The notes under the pieces were generated by a model that worked only from the letters and a program-made list of their open reading frames with translations, was not told where the DNA came from and searched no databases. From an uncultured Clostridia bacterium (GTDB taxonomy: Bacteria; Bacillota; Clostridia; TANB77; CAG-508), in NCBI GenBank assembly GCA_934149005.1, contig CAKPDN010000001.1, forward strand, positions 62,001 to 126,000: a stretch of DNA of 64,000 nucleotides. Direction: 5' to 3'. Below are positions 61,069-64,000 of this stretch, piece by piece. Each line of letters starts with the position of its first letter. Position 1 is the stretch's first letter. A program made the translations under genes and the position numbers.

Positions 61069-62305
61069 ATGAAAAAAACATTCACAATTTTATTATTAAT
61101 TATTTGTAGTTTTACAACAATTTCAACAGGTTATTATTCAAGTTCATACATATGGTCTATAGATTCGAGTACTAATCCCGTATTTTCGTCAGATGTTTTA
61201 GAAACAAATTCCGAAATTCAAAATGATAATTCTCTAAATTTAGAATCTAGTGCTGCAATACTAATAGAACAATCAACAGGTCAAGTTTTATATGCTCATA
61301 ATGCCCACGAGCAACTACGTCCAGCTTCTGTCACAAAAATTATGAGTATCTTATTAATTATGGAACAAATTGATAGTGGTAATCTTTCTTACACAGATGC
61401 TGTTCCATGTTCAGAAAATGCTCGTTCTATGGGTGGATCTCAAATCTGGCTTGATCCTAGAGAGACTTTAACAGTTGACGAAATGCTAAAAGCAATATGT
61501 GTTGTATCTGCAAATGATTGTGTAGTTGCAATGGCAGAACACATTGCCGGTTCCGAAGAAGCTTTTGTTCAAATGATGAATGATAAAGCAAAAAAAATAG
61601 GTATGAATGATACAACTTTTAAGAATTGTCATGGTATTGATGAAGATGGGCATTTAACATCGGCTTATGACATAGCTTTAATGTCTCGCGAACTTTTAAT
61701 AAAACATCCGGGTATAACAAAATATACAACTATTTGGATGGATAGTTTAAGAGATGGAAAATCTCAATTAGTAAATACAAATAAATTAATAAAAACTTAC
61801 AAGGGCATTACAGGTCTAAAAACAGGTTCTACATCACTTGCTTTATATAACTTATCTGCAAGTGCAACACGTGATAATTTATCTTTAATTGCTGTAATTA
61901 TGAAAGCTCCTTCTACAAAGATACGATTTTCAGAAGCTCAAAAGTTATTAGACTATGGTTTTAACAAATTTTCTTTCAAAAGTTTTGGAAATAAAAATGA
62001 TATAATTCAGTCAGTATCTGTAAATAAAGGTGTTACAAATAATGTTGATGTTATATTAGAAAACAATGCTGGTACTTTAATGGAAAAAGGAAAAGAAAAT
62101 CAGGTTTCTCAGTCTCTTGAAATAAATGGTAATATTGAAGCTCCTATTAAAAAAGGTGATGTTCTTCGGAAGAATCGTTTTTTCTTTAGATAATAATGTT
62201 CTTTCAAGTGTTAATTTAATTGCTTCTGATAATGTAGATAAAATAAATTTATTTACTATGTCAAAAAAGGTTATTTATAGTTGGATTGATTTATTACGAA
62301 GTTAA
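61069..62305 (+). CDS. D-alanyl-D-alanine carboxypeptidase (S11, DacA/DacF type), frame broken near the end
   Basis: ATG at 61069 (MKKTFTILLLI) behind TTGGAGGTAATA, with a signal peptide. The penicillin-binding motifs are complete: SVTK (Ser87, Lys90), SAN (147-149) and KTG (251-253), so the enzyme should trim D-Ala from pentapeptide stems outside the membrane. At 62167-62169 an in-frame CGG leads to LRKNRFFFR and a stop. Skipping one C gives GDVLGRIVFSLDNNVLSSVN, the normal C-terminal beta domain, to WIDLLRS at 62305. The catalytic domain is unaffected, but the C-terminal anchor domain is lost unless the frame shifts. Same defect as in 37909-39634 and 59154-60778. Confidence 0.88.
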
Positions 62306-62345
62306 GATATGGGGATAGTCTAAAAATCCCCATATCTTATTATTT
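62304..62345. terminator. Bidirectional terminator
   Basis: AAGATATGGGGA pairs with TCCCCATATCTT, then TATTATTTT. It separates the convergent dac and helicase genes. Confidence 0.9.
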
Positions 62346-64000
62346 TAACTTTAAATATCCTAATTCTTCCCAACTGTTATATGCTAAATTTAGTTTAAAT
62401 ACTAATTTAGGTTTTGCACCCGCTCTATTTTTATCTATAACACAAGCATAATATCTAACATCTGGATTGTCTGATTTTTCTAAATTTAAAAATTTTGTAT
62501 CTACTTCTTTTAATGAATATTCATACTCATCTAAATTGTCTCTATTTATTTGTTTAAATAGGCATAATGTATCTAAAACTTCTTTTACTGTTCTACTTAC
62601 GGCTAAGTCATTTACATTTAAGTTAATTGGAGATGTTTGACTTTCTGCTAATTGTAATGATGAACATATGAAAATATTGAAATTTTGTGCTAAATTTGAA
62701 AGGATTGTTGCTGTTTTCTTTATTTCTTCTGGATTTCCAATGTTGTCTGTATCTGTTTTTAATGTATCATAAAATACATATTCTATATGTTCTTTGTAAT
62801 AGTAATTTATTATAACTTTCTTTAATTCATCATTTGTGTGGTCCGTAATATTTATAAAATATATTGAATTTTTAATTTGTTTACTTGCCCAATCAATTGC
62901 TTTAATTGCTTTATTGAAGTCTGATGATATTGTTGATAATCTTTTTACAAATTGCTTTTGTGTTTCTCCTTCTTCTTTTAAGATATATCCGTTTTCATCT
63001 AATTTTGCTGCCTTTTTATTATCTGGTCTAAATTTAAATTCTAATAATTCACCTTCTGAAATTTTAACTTCTTGTCCATGTATTTTTTGTATTTCCGGAT
63101 TATTTATTATTGTTGTGATTAAGCAAAGTTTCATTTTTTCTTCTGACATCTCATTTGATATTACTAGTACTTTCTTCTTATGAACTAATGCTGTATATGT
63201 TGCTAAATCTGTTGTAAGTCTACTTTTACCAGAGTTTGATGGCATCGCAAAAGCCATTGTTTCCCCTTTTCTTATTCCTTTAAATACTTCTGTTATTATT
63301 GGAAATGGATAGCTTAATCCATTTGCTAGTTCATTTTCTCCACTTTCTAAAAAATCTACTAAATCATTGCTTAATACTGATTGCTTAAATTTCTGTGTTA
63401 CTTTAACTTGCTCTATTGTGCTTTCAACTTCTTCTGATGACATCTTATCGTATAAATTATATTCTGTTATTTCTACTATTTTATTTTGTATATTTCTTTC
63501 TGGTGTTTCTATATATGCTTTTCTTATTATAAATAATTTTCTTAATTCTGTATAAATTTTTTCTATATTATAATCTTGATTTTTAACTTCTCTTACTAAT
63601 TTATTTTTTAGTTCATACACTTTATCTGTATCTTTTGAAAAATTAAATCGGTTTTTAGCTTGTTCAGAAGAATATTTTGCACCTTCATTATATAATACAC
63701 TTTTGTATATGTTTAACATTTCAGGGTCTTCAAACATACAAATTTCATATAAAAAATAATACTTAGATATTAATTTTGGATTTTCTAGTAGTAATCCTAT
63801 AAAAATTCTTTCTAATTCAATATTGCTTAACTGTTTTGGATATGATCCATCATCAATTTCTTCATTTTCTTCTATTATATTTTCATCTTCTGTTTCTTTT
63901 GCTTTTTCTTCTTTTTCTTTTAATTCTCTCATTTTTTTAAGTGCCTCAAAGTAGTTTCCTGTTGCTATTAAATCCTTTATTTCATTTATATATCCTTCAT
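62340..64000 (-). CDS. DnaB-like replicative helicase / RecA-fold ATPase, N-terminus beyond window
   Basis: At least 553 codons; the frame stays open past the internal Met at 63932 to the window edge (EGYINEIKDLIATGNYFEAL precedes it), so the start is outside. Residues from the window edge to about 210 are helical, like the DnaB N-terminal domain. Then SYPFPIITEVFKGIRKGETM, Walker A AMPSNSGKS, LVISNEMSEEKMKL (the H1a helix region of DnaB), VFYDTLKTD (Walker B-like) and IFICSSLQLAESQTSPINLN (the QL motif) and the final KNRAGAKPKLVFKLN of DnaB. It is larger and more diverged than housekeeping DnaB (no RSIIGDVL-like linker). It may belong to a prophage or mobile element or be an accessory primase-helicase. 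Confidence 0.7.
   Translation of the reverse strand, partial: EGYINEIKDLIATGNYFEALKKMRELKEKEEKAKETEDENIIEENEEIDDGSYPKQLSNIELERIFIGLLLENPKLISKYYFLYEICMFEDPEMLNIYKSVLYNEGAKYSSEQAKNRFNFSKDTDKVYELKNKLVREVKNQDYNIEKIYTELRKLFIIRKAYIETPERNIQNKIVEITEYNLYDKMSSEEVESTIEQVKVTQKFKQSVLSNDLVDFLESGENELANGLSYPFPIITEVFKGIRKGETMAFAMPSNSGKSRLTTDLATYTALVHKKKVLVISNEMSEEKMKLCLITTIINNPEIQKIHGQEVKISEGELLEFKFRPDNKKAAKLDENGYILKEEGETQKQFVKRLSTISSDFNKAIKAIDWASKQIKNSIYFINITDHTNDELKKVIINYYYKEHIEYVFYDTLKTDTDNIGNPEEIKKTATILSNLAQNFNIFICSSLQLAESQTSPINLNVNDLAVSRTVKEVLDTLCLFKQINRDNLDEYEYSLKEVDTKFLNLEKSDNPDVRYYACVIDKNRAGAKPKLVFKLNLAYNSWEELGYLKLK

Overview
This window looks like chromosome from a very AT-rich, low-GC Gram-positive (Clostridia-like Bacillota), probably an uncultured gut lineage. 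The signs are strong purine-rich ribosome sites, PadR, LexA and Spo0E-like regulators, a DUF1540 protein, Tn4451-type mobilizable transposon genes (TnpV, MobV relaxase, TnpW-like, large serine recombinase), a dockerin protein and a sortase-type LPxxG surface protein. Species cannot be named from the sequence.

Layout. 0-4 kb: small, mostly unknown genes (a Cys-rich peptide, two small membrane proteins, an orphan operon) with elaborate leaders and strong 17-bp-spacer promoters. 4-6.7 kb: a GH144-like glucan hydrolase and a 12-helix transporter. 6.7-15.2 kb: a decayed array on the minus strand where several genes (GH2 glycosidase, HAD nucleotidase, nucleoside hydrolase, CutA, P-loop kinase) are frameshifted or have lost their middles, alongside intact ABC exporter, 2H phosphoesterase, PHP phosphatase and YgjV-like genes. 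15.3-23 kb: an orphan plus-strand gene, a PadR plus SEDS (FtsW/RodA-like) pair, an ECF sigma plus membrane anti-sigma pair, GNAT, and anchored proteins. 23-32.5 kb: a truncated peroxiredoxin, DUF1540, a heterodimeric ABC exporter, LexA, and a cell-surface pair (cadherin-like membrane protein, dockerin-bearing glucosaminidase). 32.6-39.7 kb: SPFH/GYF and zinc-ribbon proteins, an XRE regulator, a second orphan-class locus, a C26 amidotransferase and an ABC exporter broken inside its Walker A.

40.1-54.5 kb is a composite mobile island bounded by a complete tRNA-Leu(UAG) at one side and a 55-bp tRNA-Leu 3-prime fragment at the other, inside direct repeats of about 208 bp. It holds a damaged tyrosine integrase, one dead and one intact MobV relaxase, TnpV, a TnpW-like gene, a TnpX-type serine recombinase, an IS200 element, oriT-like hairpin arrays and cargo (DUF5780 protein, histidine phosphatase, zinc ribbon). 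54.5-64 kb: a repeat-rich LPxxG surface protein, a secreted protein with a duplicated domain, a prepilin-like gene switched off by an (AG)16 tract, a D,D-carboxypeptidase and a DnaB-like helicase cut by the window edge.

Three observations stand out. First, three otherwise intact genes (ABC exporter, DacA, prepilin-like protein) are each broken by the same event, an extra C that creates an in-frame CGG codon before AA(G/A), while I found no other in-frame CGG in the native-looking genes; this suggests either +1 frameshifting at a rare or unassigned CGG or a systematic assembly artefact. Second, a scattered class of small orphan genes shares promoters, a palindromic box beside the ribosome site, and leaders with competing SD/anti-SD pairings. 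Third, the prepilin-like gene has a simple-sequence tract that should make it phase variable.
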